Shown here in pieces: positions 55,430-64,000 of a stretch of 64,000 nucleotides of DNA. Made by a program: the position numbers and the translations under genes. The stretch comes from Erinaceus europaeus (taxonomy: Eukaryota > Chordata > Mammalia > Eulipotyphla > Erinaceidae). The notes beneath the pieces are model-generated. The model worked only from the letters and a program-made list of their open reading frames with translations, searched no databases and was not told the origin of the DNA. The stretch is taken from positions 3,239,055 to 3,303,054 of the forward strand of contig NC_080165.1 in NCBI RefSeq assembly GCF_950295315.1, written 5' to 3'. How positions within the stretch are numbered: position 1 is the first letter of the stretch; every line of letters begins with the position of its first letter.

Positions 55430-56015
55430 CCATTTTTCCATTTTATTGGACAAGACAAAGAGAAATTGAGAGGGGAGAGGGAGATTGTTGGGAAATTGTG
55501 CAGACACAGTCACATCTGCCATGTTGTCCCCTCAGGCTATTGCCAGTTCCCGCGAGAGTTGGGACATTCTTGGAATGCCTTTCCCAACCAATCCTGTCCC
55601 GGTTCATCACTCCAGGTGTTTGCCCTGTAAAGCCCTTCTTCTTCCTCCCCTCGTTCTCTTGCCCGCTTTTCACTTTGGTCATTAGACACAGGGAAGGTTG
55701 CTGCACGAGGCGGCCATTTTGGCTAGCTCCATGTGGCCCGAACCAACGCACTCTCACCCAACTCTGAGGTGCCTGCACAAATAAAGAATTGTGTTCCCTC
55801 TGCTCTGGATCTCCTTTCTCTCTCTCTCCTCCATGTTGCAGAACGAGAGAGATAGAGAGGGAGAGAGACAGAGAGACACCTGCAGCCGTGCGTCACCACT
55901 TGTGAAGCTTCCCCCCACTGCAGGTAAGGAATAAGGGCTCAAACCCAGATCCTTGCTCAGGTTCTTGTGTTTAGTACGATGTGCACTTTACCCAGTGCAC
56001 CACCACTTGGCCCCC
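55430..56015 (-). mobile_element. SINE-1 split by a solo LTR
   Basis: The tail half (attttattggacaagacaaag and GAGA) is at 55430-55485 and the body and head (gacacctgcagccgtgcg, gtgaagcttccccccac, gcaccaccacttggccccc) at 55845-56015. Confidence 0.88.
55486..55840 (+). mobile_element. Solo LTR nested in a SINE
   Basis: It starts tgttgggaaattgtgc and ends near catgttgca. It has a polyadenylation signal (acaaataaagaattg near 55779-55793) and a CT-rich U5. It is about 355 bp and class I-like in appearance. The right end and the target duplication are uncertain because the flanks are GAGA repeats. Confidence 0.75.
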
Positions 56016-56284
56016 TCTCTTCCCTTTTAATGATGGTGAAGCTTAGAACCCAAACCAGGCTACTCCACTAGACACCTCCTATTTCCACAGCCCTACTCAC
56101 ACTGAACTACATCACTACCTTCCACGTTTCTGGTGACTACAACAGTTTTGAAATATTAGAATTGTTGAAAGCACACTTGAAACTATTCGGATGGAAAGGA
56201 CACTGGCCACTCGACAGATGCATGACAATTCCAATTCAACCCCTACCACAACACAACCATTCCATACGCTTTCTCTAAAGGGAG

Positions 56285-56430
56285 CCATGGGGACTGGAGA
56301 TAGTTCAGAAATCAGAGTACTTGACTTAGTGCTTGATGGTGCAGGTTCAACCCCCAGTGTTGCCCTATGTTAGACTTGAGCAGTGTTCTGGCATCTTTTT
56401 TTCATCTGAATGGATAAATAAATCTCAAAA
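56285..56430 (+). mobile_element. tRNA-derived SINE, diverged
   Basis: Head with gactggagatagttcagaa, a B box ggttcaacccccag, gagcagtgttctggcatc and an AAATAAAT tail. It belongs near SINE-2 or SINE-3 but is distinct. Confidence 0.65.
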
Positions 56431-56579
56431 AAAAAACAAAAAAAAAGATTCACTGTTAATGGTCCACAGGTCACAGTTAGAGATGGGTGCTTTCTGCCCA
56501 TCTAAATATACTCAGCAGAGTGAGTTCTTACAGCAAATGCTTAGCTGGAGCTTAGCCCTGTCACCTGTCTGGCATTAAA

Positions 56580-57005
56580 CTCCACTGACTTCTCCTCCCT
56601 CTTCTCCTTCTCTTTCTCCCTCTTGATTTTCCTCTCCTTCTTCTCCTTATCCTTCTTCTCCCTCTCATTCTCCTCCTCCTCTTCCTTCTTCTTCTCCTCC
56701 TCCTCTTCCTTCTTCTTCTTCTTCTTCTTCTTCTTCTTCTTCTTCTTCTTCTTCTTCTTCTTCTTCTTCCTTCTCTCCTCCTCCTCCTCCTCCTCCTCCT
56801 CCTCCTCCTCCTCCTCCTCCTCCTCCTCCTCCTCCTCCTCCTCCTCCTCCTCCTCCTCCTCCTCCTCCTCCTCCTCCTCCTCCTTTTCCCCAGAGCACTG
56901 CTCAGCTCTGGCTTATGACGGTGTGGGGGGTGTGGGGGGCTGAACCAGGGACTTGAGAGCCTCAGGCATGAAAGTCTCTGCATAACCACTATGCTATATC
57001 CCCAC
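56580..57005 (-). mobile_element. SINE-2 with a 300-bp purine tail
   Basis: The SINE-2 body is at 56885-57005 (ccagagcactgctcagctc, gctgaaccagggacttgag, aaccactatgctatatcccc). Its tail reads on the plus strand as (TTC)n then (TCC)n at about 56585-56884. Confidence 0.9.
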
Positions 57006-57955
57006 CCTCCTCCCCCTTTTTATTGCTGTTTAGTCAGGACTCCTGTCTATGCAGTCTTACCAGTCATTCCCACACAGACGATTTCATCCAGATGAAGAAA
57101 GAACAGTGAGGGTCACCCGGGGGTTGCATGCCCTGGAGCCTCCATGGCTCACCCATCTGGCGCCAGATTTGAGCCTGGCCTTGTCCATGGGTGTATTTTA
57201 CCTGATGAGGTATGCATTCTGGCCGTCCTTCATTCTTACAGTGAACATCTTGTCACGAAGGACTTTCTCAGCTAAAGGTCCCGTCTTTAGTCATCATTTC
57301 ACAGCATCTCTATTCTGCCTCAGTAAATATTAAGTCGTATAAGCTGATATAAATATACTGGGACAGTGGAGACTCGAATACATTTAATGCTGTGATCGAT
57401 ACAGATGAGGTCGAAACAGGAATGGGCAAGGGGGGGAGGGGTGTAAGTATTTGAAAGAAGCCATGAATATGGTCATGAAGGGTGGGCAGCATTTTACCAC
57501 AGAGTGGAGAACACACGCCATGAATGAAAGAGACTTTGACAGAGGCCAAGATATGGCAAGGCCTATGAGCCCAGCACAGGGTGACAGGAGACATTTTTGA
57601 AATTTGATCGCTCTTGAAGAAAAAGGTGCTGTGAAGATAATGAAATGAGACAACAAATACAGCTGTTTCCCCCCTGAACAGAACAGAATGTCTCTGTATC
57701 TGTAAAGCCTGTTGTTTCATTTACTGAGACTATGCAAAAGAAGTGGTTGAGACATCACTCTCTTCGTAGAAAGGTTTTCCTGGCAACTGTGTGGAAAGAG
57801 GTGTCAACAAGGAATCGGGAAAGGACAGTTTCAATGAAAGGTGATTTATTTCAAAATCACAGAGAAGTACTAGGACCTTTTCATTTCCTCTCAATCTACT
57901 ACCACAGTTCAGTGTCCTTCAGGAAGCAAGATCTCCTTGCTGAAGTGTTTGGAGG
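57006..57955. other. Unique DNA, no gene seen
   Basis: The region is relatively GC-rich for this window in 57090-57260 and has several moderate frames on both strands. None shows a domain or exon pattern I recognise. Confidence 0.4.
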
Positions 57956-58430
57956 AGTCTCTACTTAAAACTCATTTCAACCTGCCAACGCCCACGTCCA
58001 GCAGAGAAGCAATTACAGAAGCCAGACCTCCCACCTTCTGCATCTCAAAAACAATTTTGGCCCCGGGGGCTAGGTGGTGGCACACCTGGTTAAGTGCACA
58101 CATTACAGGGCACAAGGACCCAGGTTCAAGCCCCTGGTGCTCACCTTCAGGGGGAAAGCTTCACAAGTGGTGAAGCAGGGCTGCACATGTCTCTCCGTCT
58201 TTCTTCCTATCTCCCTCTTCCCTCTTAATATCGGGCTGTCTCTTTCCAATAAATAATAAATAAATATAATTTCCAAAAAATAATTTTGGTCCATGCTCCC
58301 AAAGGGATAAAGGATAGAGAAGCTTCCAGTGGAGGGATGGGCCACAGAACTCTGGTTCTGGGGACTGTGTGGAAATGTACCCATTATACACTTGTTAATT
58401 GTTATTAAATTACTAATATATATTTTTTAA
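57956..58430 (+). mobile_element. L1 3' UTR with nested SINE-1
   Basis: Sense 3' UTR at 57975-58060 (cagcagagaagcaattacag, ccttctgcatctc) resumes at 58276-58430 (ttttggtccatgctccc, gggataaaggatagagaag). Confidence 0.85.
58061..58275 (+). mobile_element. SINE-1 nested in L1
   Basis: Full-length SINE-1 with ggtggtggcacacctgg and ggttcaagcccctggtgc. The target duplication is aaaaacaattttgg (58047-58060) and aaaaataattttgg (58276-58289), one base different. Confidence 0.93.
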
Positions 58431-58475
58431 AAGAACTCATTTCTACACTCAGGCACAGAACAAAATTATTAATAT

Positions 58476-58824
58476 TGTTGTTAAAATTCGGAGGCTCCAG
58501 CTGGCCAGGCTAGCTTCACGGGTGGGTAACAGAGGCGACCAGAGACATATGGCTGGGCAGGGAAGCTGTATTTCTTTATTCAGGAACAACGATTTATAAA
58601 CTAAGACAAACTAATCACCAAGCAGAACTCTGCTGCCTCTTACCCCCGCAGCGGCGCCAAGAACTCTCTAACTCTGCAACTCTCCAACTCTGGAACTCTG
58701 GAACTCTGGAAGTCTCTCGGGGTTCCTTTGGGGCGGGGATAAGCGGGCCCGCGAAACTAGCAGGACTGATCCAATTTTCTAGGCACGGGGAGAGCTAGAA
58801 CAACCCAATGTAAAGCATACAACA
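58476..58824 (-). mobile_element. Solo LTR, same family as 9259-9891
   Basis: On the plus strand it starts tgttgttaaaattcgg and ends gtaaagcatacaaca. The duplication aatat (58471-58475 and 58825-58829) is 5 bp. It has the antisense polyadenylation signal tttctttattcagg and only a short run of the ggaactctggaactct units. Confidence 0.9.
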
Positions 58825-59244
58825 AATATGACTAAGCATATAGGAGTCAACATCTACTCAGCTGTCATGGCTTGGGGTGGCATGGTACATAGGGCTTTAG
58901 TCTCTCACAAAGGAGGTCTTGCCTTTGGAGCCTGGCCTCACATGCATCACAGTGAAGCTCTGGTTCTCTCTTTCTTTCCTTTGTTCTCACTAATTGATGA
59001 TCCATATAAAGATATAATCACCTGTATCCCTCAGAAGGATTTGGATGAAGGAGGTCATTGATATCTGTAGACAACTTTATTTTCCAATATCAAATGCCAA
59101 ACCATAGGTGTCCTTGGACTTAGGGAAAAATCACTCTTCTCCATGGAGTTCAGTCTAACTTTTTGTAGGGCAAGTCTGCTTAAGATAGGCTGGTCTTTGC
59201 TAAAATGGAAGGAGGAAAATTCTAAGTGCTAATAAAGGTTTTTT
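58825..59244. other. Unique DNA, no gene seen
   Basis: No repeat or exon is recognised. Confidence 0.45.
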
Positions 59245-59605
59245 TTCTTTTTCTTTTTTTTTGTTTTTGGCTCCAGGGTTATCACTGAGCCTCAGTGCCT
59301 GCACTATGAATCCATTGCTCCCAGAGGCCACTTTTTTCCCTTTTTTTGCCTTTGTTGTTGTTACTATTATTGTTGTTGTTATTGTTGTTGTTCGCTAGGA
59401 CAGAGAGAAATCGAGAGAGGAGGGGAAGACAGTGAGTGGGAGAGAAAGACATCTGAAGACCTGCTTCACCGCTTGTGAATTGACCCCCCCCCCCCGCTCC
59501 TGCAGGTAGGGAGCCAGGGTCTTGAACTGGGATCCTTACACCGGTCCTTGCGCTTTGTGCCATGTGTGCTTAACCCACTGTTCTCCTGCACAGCCCCAGC
59601 CTCAT
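59245..59605 (-). mobile_element. Full-length SINE-1 with extended 3' segment
   Basis: Antisense order: T-rich tail, ggctccagggttatcactg, gtgcctgcactatgaatcc, GTT block, purine block, ctgcttcaccgcttgtg, a C run and the head. Confidence 0.92.
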
Positions 59606-59844
59606 TATTTTAAACAGCTGAAAGGTCCTTGGACACCTGGGTTGCTTCCATGTTTGAATGGCTACAACTGCATTAGTAAGAACATAGTTTTACAGAGATC
59701 TGGTGTTTTTTTCATTGTCTCCCAATGTCATTGCTAATTTTTTCCACTGTTTTGTTGATTTTCACCTGCCTGCTTCATCCTCCGGTTTCCTCACTGCTTA
59801 TAGCCTCAAATCAATTAATGAGTTCACCTGTTGTATTTTTTTAT

Positions 59845-60617
59845 TATCTATAAAATGGAACTATTGACAAGATTATAGGATAAGAGGTATACCCTTCCAC
59901 ACAGTGCCCACCCCCCTGAGCTCTGTACCCCATCCTCTCTTCCCTATTCTCTATCCCTCTGGGAGGATGGACCCAGGGTCATTGTGGGACATAGAAGGTG
60001 GAAGGTCTGGCTTCTGTAATTGCTTCCCCGCTGAACATGGGTGTTGGCAGGTGGATCCATACTCCCAGCCTGTCTCTCTCTTTCCCTAGTGGGGCAGGGC
60101 TCTGGGGAAGCAGGGCTGCAGGGCACATTGGTGGGGTCCTCTGCCCAGGGAAGTCCGGTTGGCATCATGGTAGCATCTTGAACCTGGTAACTTAAAAAGA
60201 GTTAAGATATAAAGCAGACCAAATTGTTGACTACTCAGGAACTTAAAGGCAAGCATATTGCAGATAAGATTTGGGGTCTTCATTTTGAAAAAATAGCTAG
60301 TAGGTCTATTTTAGGTCTATTCTAGAGGACCCATGAGTTCGCTAGTTTTTGCCTGAGCCTGACAGCTAACATGCAGGTGGACCCAGGTTATTGTCTGGGG
60401 AGATGGTGTCATAGTTGAAAAAAGGGCTAGAAAGCTGGATCAGGGAAGAGACGAGCTCCCAAATATGGGGAAAGTGTATGAATATTGTTGACTGTAAACC
60501 CCACTGGTGTGATCTGGGGCCCATATTCAGCACAGGATCCTGCTTATTCTTATCTCGGTTACTGTGACTTTTAGCCTGATTACTGTATTCTTTTTTGCTC
60601 TGCTGTTATAGCTTTTA
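59845..60617 (-). mobile_element. L1 3' UTR, long copy
   Basis: Antisense from the tail (ctataaaatggaactattg) through ctctgggaggatggaccc, tccctagtggggcagggc and cttgaacctggtaac. It continues further 5' than other copies (about 60240-60545, tgcctgagcctgacagc, aaatatggggaaagtg). The Vingi element is inserted at its far end. Confidence 0.78.
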
Positions 60618-61201
60618 GGGTAATTTTAGGATAATTTTAGGATAATTTCTGGAACCATTCGTTCCACCCTGGTTCCATGGCTGCCAGTTCTTAGCAACAT
60701 CACCCCGCCAGATATTTGTTGGGATGCGGCATCATCTAAGTTCATTTCCCACATTTATGCTCGACTGGACCTTCGCCCACCCTGTCCAACGCTTGACGTC
60801 TCGTCACCCAGTCTGGTCCCCTACGCCTACACTGAACTTCTCTGTTCCAGACTCTTGGAAACAGAGTTGGCAGTCGGCTGAGGTAAAGAACAAACACCTC
60901 ATCACAGACCCCTGCAAGCGTCAACCCGGCTTTGACCTGGCACGTTATGATCGGGCCCTCCTCAATCGCTATCGAACAGGCCATGGCCGGTGCGCCGCTA
61001 TGTTCCATCGCTGGGGAGCCAGAGAAGACCCAAACTGCCCCTGCGGCTCCAGACAGACTATGACCCACATAGTCAATGACTGCCACCTCTCCAGATTCAA
61101 AGGAGGTCTTCAAACTTTACATCAGGCTTAACCCAACGCTGTTGACTGGCTACAGAAGAAGGGCAAACGCTAGAAGAAGAAGAAGAAGAAGAAGAAGAAG
61201 A
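60618..61201 (+). mobile_element. Internally deleted Vingi non-LTR retrotransposon
   Basis: The frame at 60724-61131 contains YDRALLNRYRTGHGRCAAMF, DPNCPCGSRQTMTHIVNDCH and LSRFKGG. This is the C-terminal segment with a Cys/His motif that follows RT in Ingi/Vingi/jockey-type elements. It ends at a GAA-rich tail, and agctttta flanks it (60610-60617 and 61202-61209). Only about 580 bp remain, with no RT or endonuclease domain. The part before 60740 (gttccatggctgccagttc) may be the 5' end joined by an internal deletion. Vingi was described from hedgehogs. Confidence 0.82.
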
Positions 61202-61704
61202 AGCTTTTATCTCAGTTATTGTGTCTACTTATTCTACTATTTTGGCATCTAGGTCTTCACTTTCTTCTTGGTTTTGATGTGCAAGCTCTCTCTGTGTCTC
61301 ATTTGTGGGTCTGTTTCTGTTGGAATTCGCTTCCAGGAGTTTCCTTGCTCACTTTAGTAGTAGACGTGTGGACTAATGTACGGAGGTTTCGCTCATAAAT
61401 TTGCTTGCCTTTGATTCTTTTGTCTGGGCCTTTGTCCTGGTTCACTGGAGAAGTGGTTTTCCACTGTCTCCTCCCTTGGGTAGGTGCAGGATTTTCCTTG
61501 ACTTAGTCTGGACAGGGGCTCTGTGCAGTGTGTTCATCTCTGGGGGATGTGTGGAACACAACTTGTGCACAGCTTGCCAAGGCGTTGGGACAAAGCCCTC
61601 GGGATCCCTGTAGAGGTAATGTGGTTGTCACAATGTTGTTGAGGATGAGAGGGTGCATGCAGCAGGTCCGGCTGTGGGGACAGTTAGCAGGTCTCATATG
61701 TGAG
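61202..61704. other. Unassigned, possibly older repeat
   Basis: T-rich text (cagttattgtgtctacttat, ttgtgggtctgtttctg) looks like an antisense retroelement but I cannot assign it. Confidence 0.4.
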
Positions 61705-61880
61705 TGTTACAGGTCCGAGAATCAAAGTTAGTAGGTGAAATCAACAAGGAACTTTATTAGCATTAACGGGCCACAGAAAGAGCTCGTGTTCTGAAGGAAT
61801 TCTGAGCCCTGAGAAAAGGGAAAGTCCAGGGGCTGCTGGCTGAGAGCAGAAAACTCATCTCAGAAGTAGAGGCTGCCAGG
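61705..61880 (-). mobile_element. Possible LTR 3' part
   Basis: On the minus strand a polyadenylation signal gctaataaagttcc is followed by a short U5-like stretch ending gacctgtaaca, as LTRs do. The start and any target duplication are not found. Confidence 0.4.
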
Positions 61881-62224
61881 TTAAGGGCATCTAGAACCTG
61901 GTGGCTAAAAAAAAGAGTTAACATATAAAGCCTAACCAATTGTTCCTATTCATGGCCATAAAGAATATTTTAAAAAATACACTGATAACATCTTTACAGT
62001 AACCATTGTGCAAGAATAGAATTATATAGTGTTATCAGTCTGCAAAGGAATAGCTAACCCCCTAGGCATTATGCCCACGGGTAGAGAGGCTAGTGACAGA
62101 AGTGGTACAGAACTCCATTTAGGAATACCTCATAAGCCTAGAACACAGAGCAATGTGTACAAAGAACAGAGGTGCATCATAGGCTACAAATGGAAACACT
62201 AGGTGATCTTAGTGTTTCCTGTTG
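61881..62224 (-). mobile_element. L1 3' UTR segment
   Basis: Antisense 3' UTR (gaacctggtggctaaaa, agagttaacatataaagc, then upstream parts). 62077-62200 is the exact reverse complement of the L1 piece at the window's right edge. Confidence 0.75.
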
Positions 62225-62660
62225 GACTCATGGCTCAAGGTCTGGTTGCTTTAGTTACTTACTCTTTTGGTCTCTGTTATCTTCTCTGCATAGCTGTGTC
62301 TGGGGAAGTTTAGCCTCAGGACTTAGAAGCATCTTGACCTGTCTGGATAAGATACATCACTGGACTGGGGTTATGGATCCACTTGCCAATGCCCATGCCC
62401 AGTGGAGAAGCAGTTACAGAAGCCACCTCCCACCTTCTGTACCCTAAGAAGAATTTTGGTCCCTACTCCCAGTTGGATAAAGAATAGGGAAGTTTGATGT
62501 ATGGCATGTAAAGATTTCCCATTCTGTGAGGAGTCTCTCTGTTTGGGTAACAGTTTCTTTTGCTGTGCAGAATCTTTTAAATTTGATGTAGTCCTGTTGA
62601 TTTGTTTTTGTTTTCCTTGCATTGGACTTGCGTCATTACAGATATCTATGAAACTTAGAT
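62225..62660 (+). mobile_element. Composite L1 pieces
   Basis: 62280-62495 is sense L1 3' UTR (gtggagaagcagttacag, gttggataaagaataggg). At about 62495 it switches to antisense ORF2 text (agatttcccattctgtgag, tttgatgtagtcctgttg), which is marked by the single + strand given here. Confidence 0.65.
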
Positions 62661-63126
62661 GGAATAAAAGTTCTACATGATGGTGGAGGAGGACCTAGGC
62701 TGACAGTGAGTTTTTTACAGAAAACCAAGAAATTTATACATATGCCAACAAGTTTATCTACTGTAGACCATTAATATTTAACCTCTCTCTCCCTCTCACA
62801 CACACACACACTCATACTTTTCATTTTGGTGGAAGGAACTTAGGAGAGCTTCCATTGATGTTACTCTCCTTGTATTGTTTAGTAGTTAGACAGGCTTCTC
62901 TTCCCAACCTTGTTCTAGGTTAGAAGTGGACCACCCTGGCAGGGTGTCAGAGATTTGTTGAAAAGTATTTCCTGACATCTTCAGAGAGAGAGACCTTCCT
63001 TTTATAGAGGCAGGGAATATCAGCATCTATTGGTCTCATTGAAAGCCCTTGCAGAGTAGCGTCTGTGTTTCCTGGAAGATGTTCATCTCTGCTTGCATCT
63101 CCAAGTAGAACATGCAGCTGTGTTGG
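62661..63126. other. Unique DNA with a short CA run
   Basis: A (CA)n run lies at about 62797-62811. Nothing else is recognised. Confidence 0.45.
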
Positions 63127-63140
63127 TTATCCCGTTTCTT

Positions 63141-63302
63141 TTTTTTTTTTTTTTTAATTTTTTAAAATTTATTTATGAGAAAGATAGAGGGAGAGAGAAA
63201 GAACCAGACATCACTCTGGCACATGTGCTGCCGGGGATCGAACTCGGGACCTCATGCTTGAGAGTCCAAAGCTTTACCACTGCGCCACCTCCCGGACCAC
63301 GA
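63141..63302 (-). mobile_element. SINE-3 with target duplication
   Basis: On the minus strand it starts tggtccgggaggtggcgcag (A box) and contains gagttcgatccccggc (B box), then cacatgtgcc, a purine-complement segment and an A tail. The duplication ttatcccgtttctt is at 63127-63140 and 63303-63316. Both Pol III boxes are intact, so it is a young copy. Confidence 0.93.
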
Positions 63303-63316
63303 TTATCCCGTTTCTT

Positions 63317-63865
63317 GATCATCCCAGTACATCCTTCCATCAGACACTTTGAAAGAGTAAGATTTCTCACCCGAGTGAGAAATTCCTTTAAGCACTGCTG
63401 TGCCTCTCACTAGGTGAGCCCAGAGGCTTTTTGAAATCAGTCTGTCCTCTGCCTCTGCTTTTTGGTAGAAGCCCCTTTGTGATTTACATAATGCCATCAA
63501 TCAATTCCCAATACTTTTCCAGAAAGAAAGAAAAAAAAGTTGTTTCTGTAGCTATTTGTTCAAGTAATTTTGTGTGTCTGCAGCTTTTTCTGTCCCGGTT
63601 TCAGACCAGAGGAACGGGTACTTCTGGGAGGCGGCCCTTCTGGCTGGAAGCTCCATCAGTGTGTGTAATAAGCTATACAAGACCCATGTTTTTTCCTGTT
63701 TACAACGTTTTTTTTTTTTTGTAATTATACCATTTTTCTATTAAGTTATGTAAAGCTTTTCTCATTATTGTAGTGGAGAGTGTCAGTCTAAGCTCTTGCC
63801 TCATTAAAGAACAGAGTGCTATGAGCCCTTGAATTTTATAGCTTCTTTCTGCCTGTCAACAGGAA
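63317..63865. other. Unique DNA, no gene seen
   Basis: No repeat or exon is recognised. T run at about 63709-63720. Confidence 0.45.
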
Positions 63866-64000
63866 ATACTAGGATCAGTGTTTCCATTTGTAGCCTATGA
63901 TGCACCTCTGTTCTTTGTACACATTGCTCTGTGTTCTAGGCTTATGAGGTATTCCTAAATGGAGTTCTGTACCACTTCTGTCACTAGCCTCTCTACCCGT
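63866..64000 (+). mobile_element. L1 3' UTR segment cut by the window edge
   Basis: Sense copy of the 3' UTR portion seen in antisense at 62077-62224. It continues past the window. Confidence 0.75.

Overview
The window looks like intergenic or intronic DNA of a hedgehog (Erinaceidae). This rests on three repeat signatures: dense copies of the tRNA-derived hedgehog SINEs, a long recurrent L1 3' UTR, and 3' ends of a non-LTR element whose C-terminus fits Vingi, a clade described from hedgehogs. I see no intact host protein-coding gene. The open frames are simple repeats, L1 remnants, LTR sequence or chance frames. Three SINE types recur and are named here for brevity. SINE-1 has a head with the B box ggttcaagcccc and a body around cttcac..tggtgaagcagg..tgcaggtgtct. 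SINE-2 contains agcataatggttatgcaaa, ggttcaatcccc and accaccataa. SINE-3 has a tggcgcagtgg A box and gagttcgatcc.

Layout. 1-690 is a CpG island with GC boxes and a CCAAT box, probably a promoter and first exon of a gene I cannot name. 691-9000 is AT-rich unique DNA with SINEs, a near-perfect hairpin (1899-1969) and a strong CTCF-type motif (4693-4711). 9019-10030 is a SINE/Vingi chimera whose purine tail was hit by a solo LTR. 10.7-21.9 kb is mostly layered L1 and SINE, with a 1.45-kb CACACT satellite at 14.4-15.8 kb. 22.45-24.06 kb is repeat-free, AT-rich and full of homeodomain-type sites, the best enhancer candidate. 25.9-32.1 kb alternates L1/SINE pieces and unique DNA.

32133-34855 is a young, complete but apparently non-coding class II-like endogenous retrovirus. 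It has 448-bp LTRs differing at three sites, a lysine-tRNA-like primer site, a polypurine tract and a 6-bp target duplication. 36-38 kb holds an 800-bp TG array inside a SINE. 39955-42890 is an L1 interrupted by an opposite-strand L1 and by a solo LTR. That LTR shares U3 blocks with the 32-kb provirus and carries an exact 34-nt copy of the 5' half of glycine tRNA.

43.8-45.96 kb is mostly unique. 45.98-51.2 kb contains a rearranged L1 insertion, a 200-N gap, a 780-bp polypyrimidine tract and an LTR. 51.25-64 kb mixes unique stretches with two further Vingi-type insertions, two more solo LTRs, a long TCC/TTC tract and two inverted young L1 3' UTR copies, the second cut by the window edge.

The strongest leads are the tRNA-half-bearing LTR family, the compact non-coding provirus, the Vingi-tailed non-autonomous elements and the repeat-free AT-rich block at 22.45-24.06 kb.
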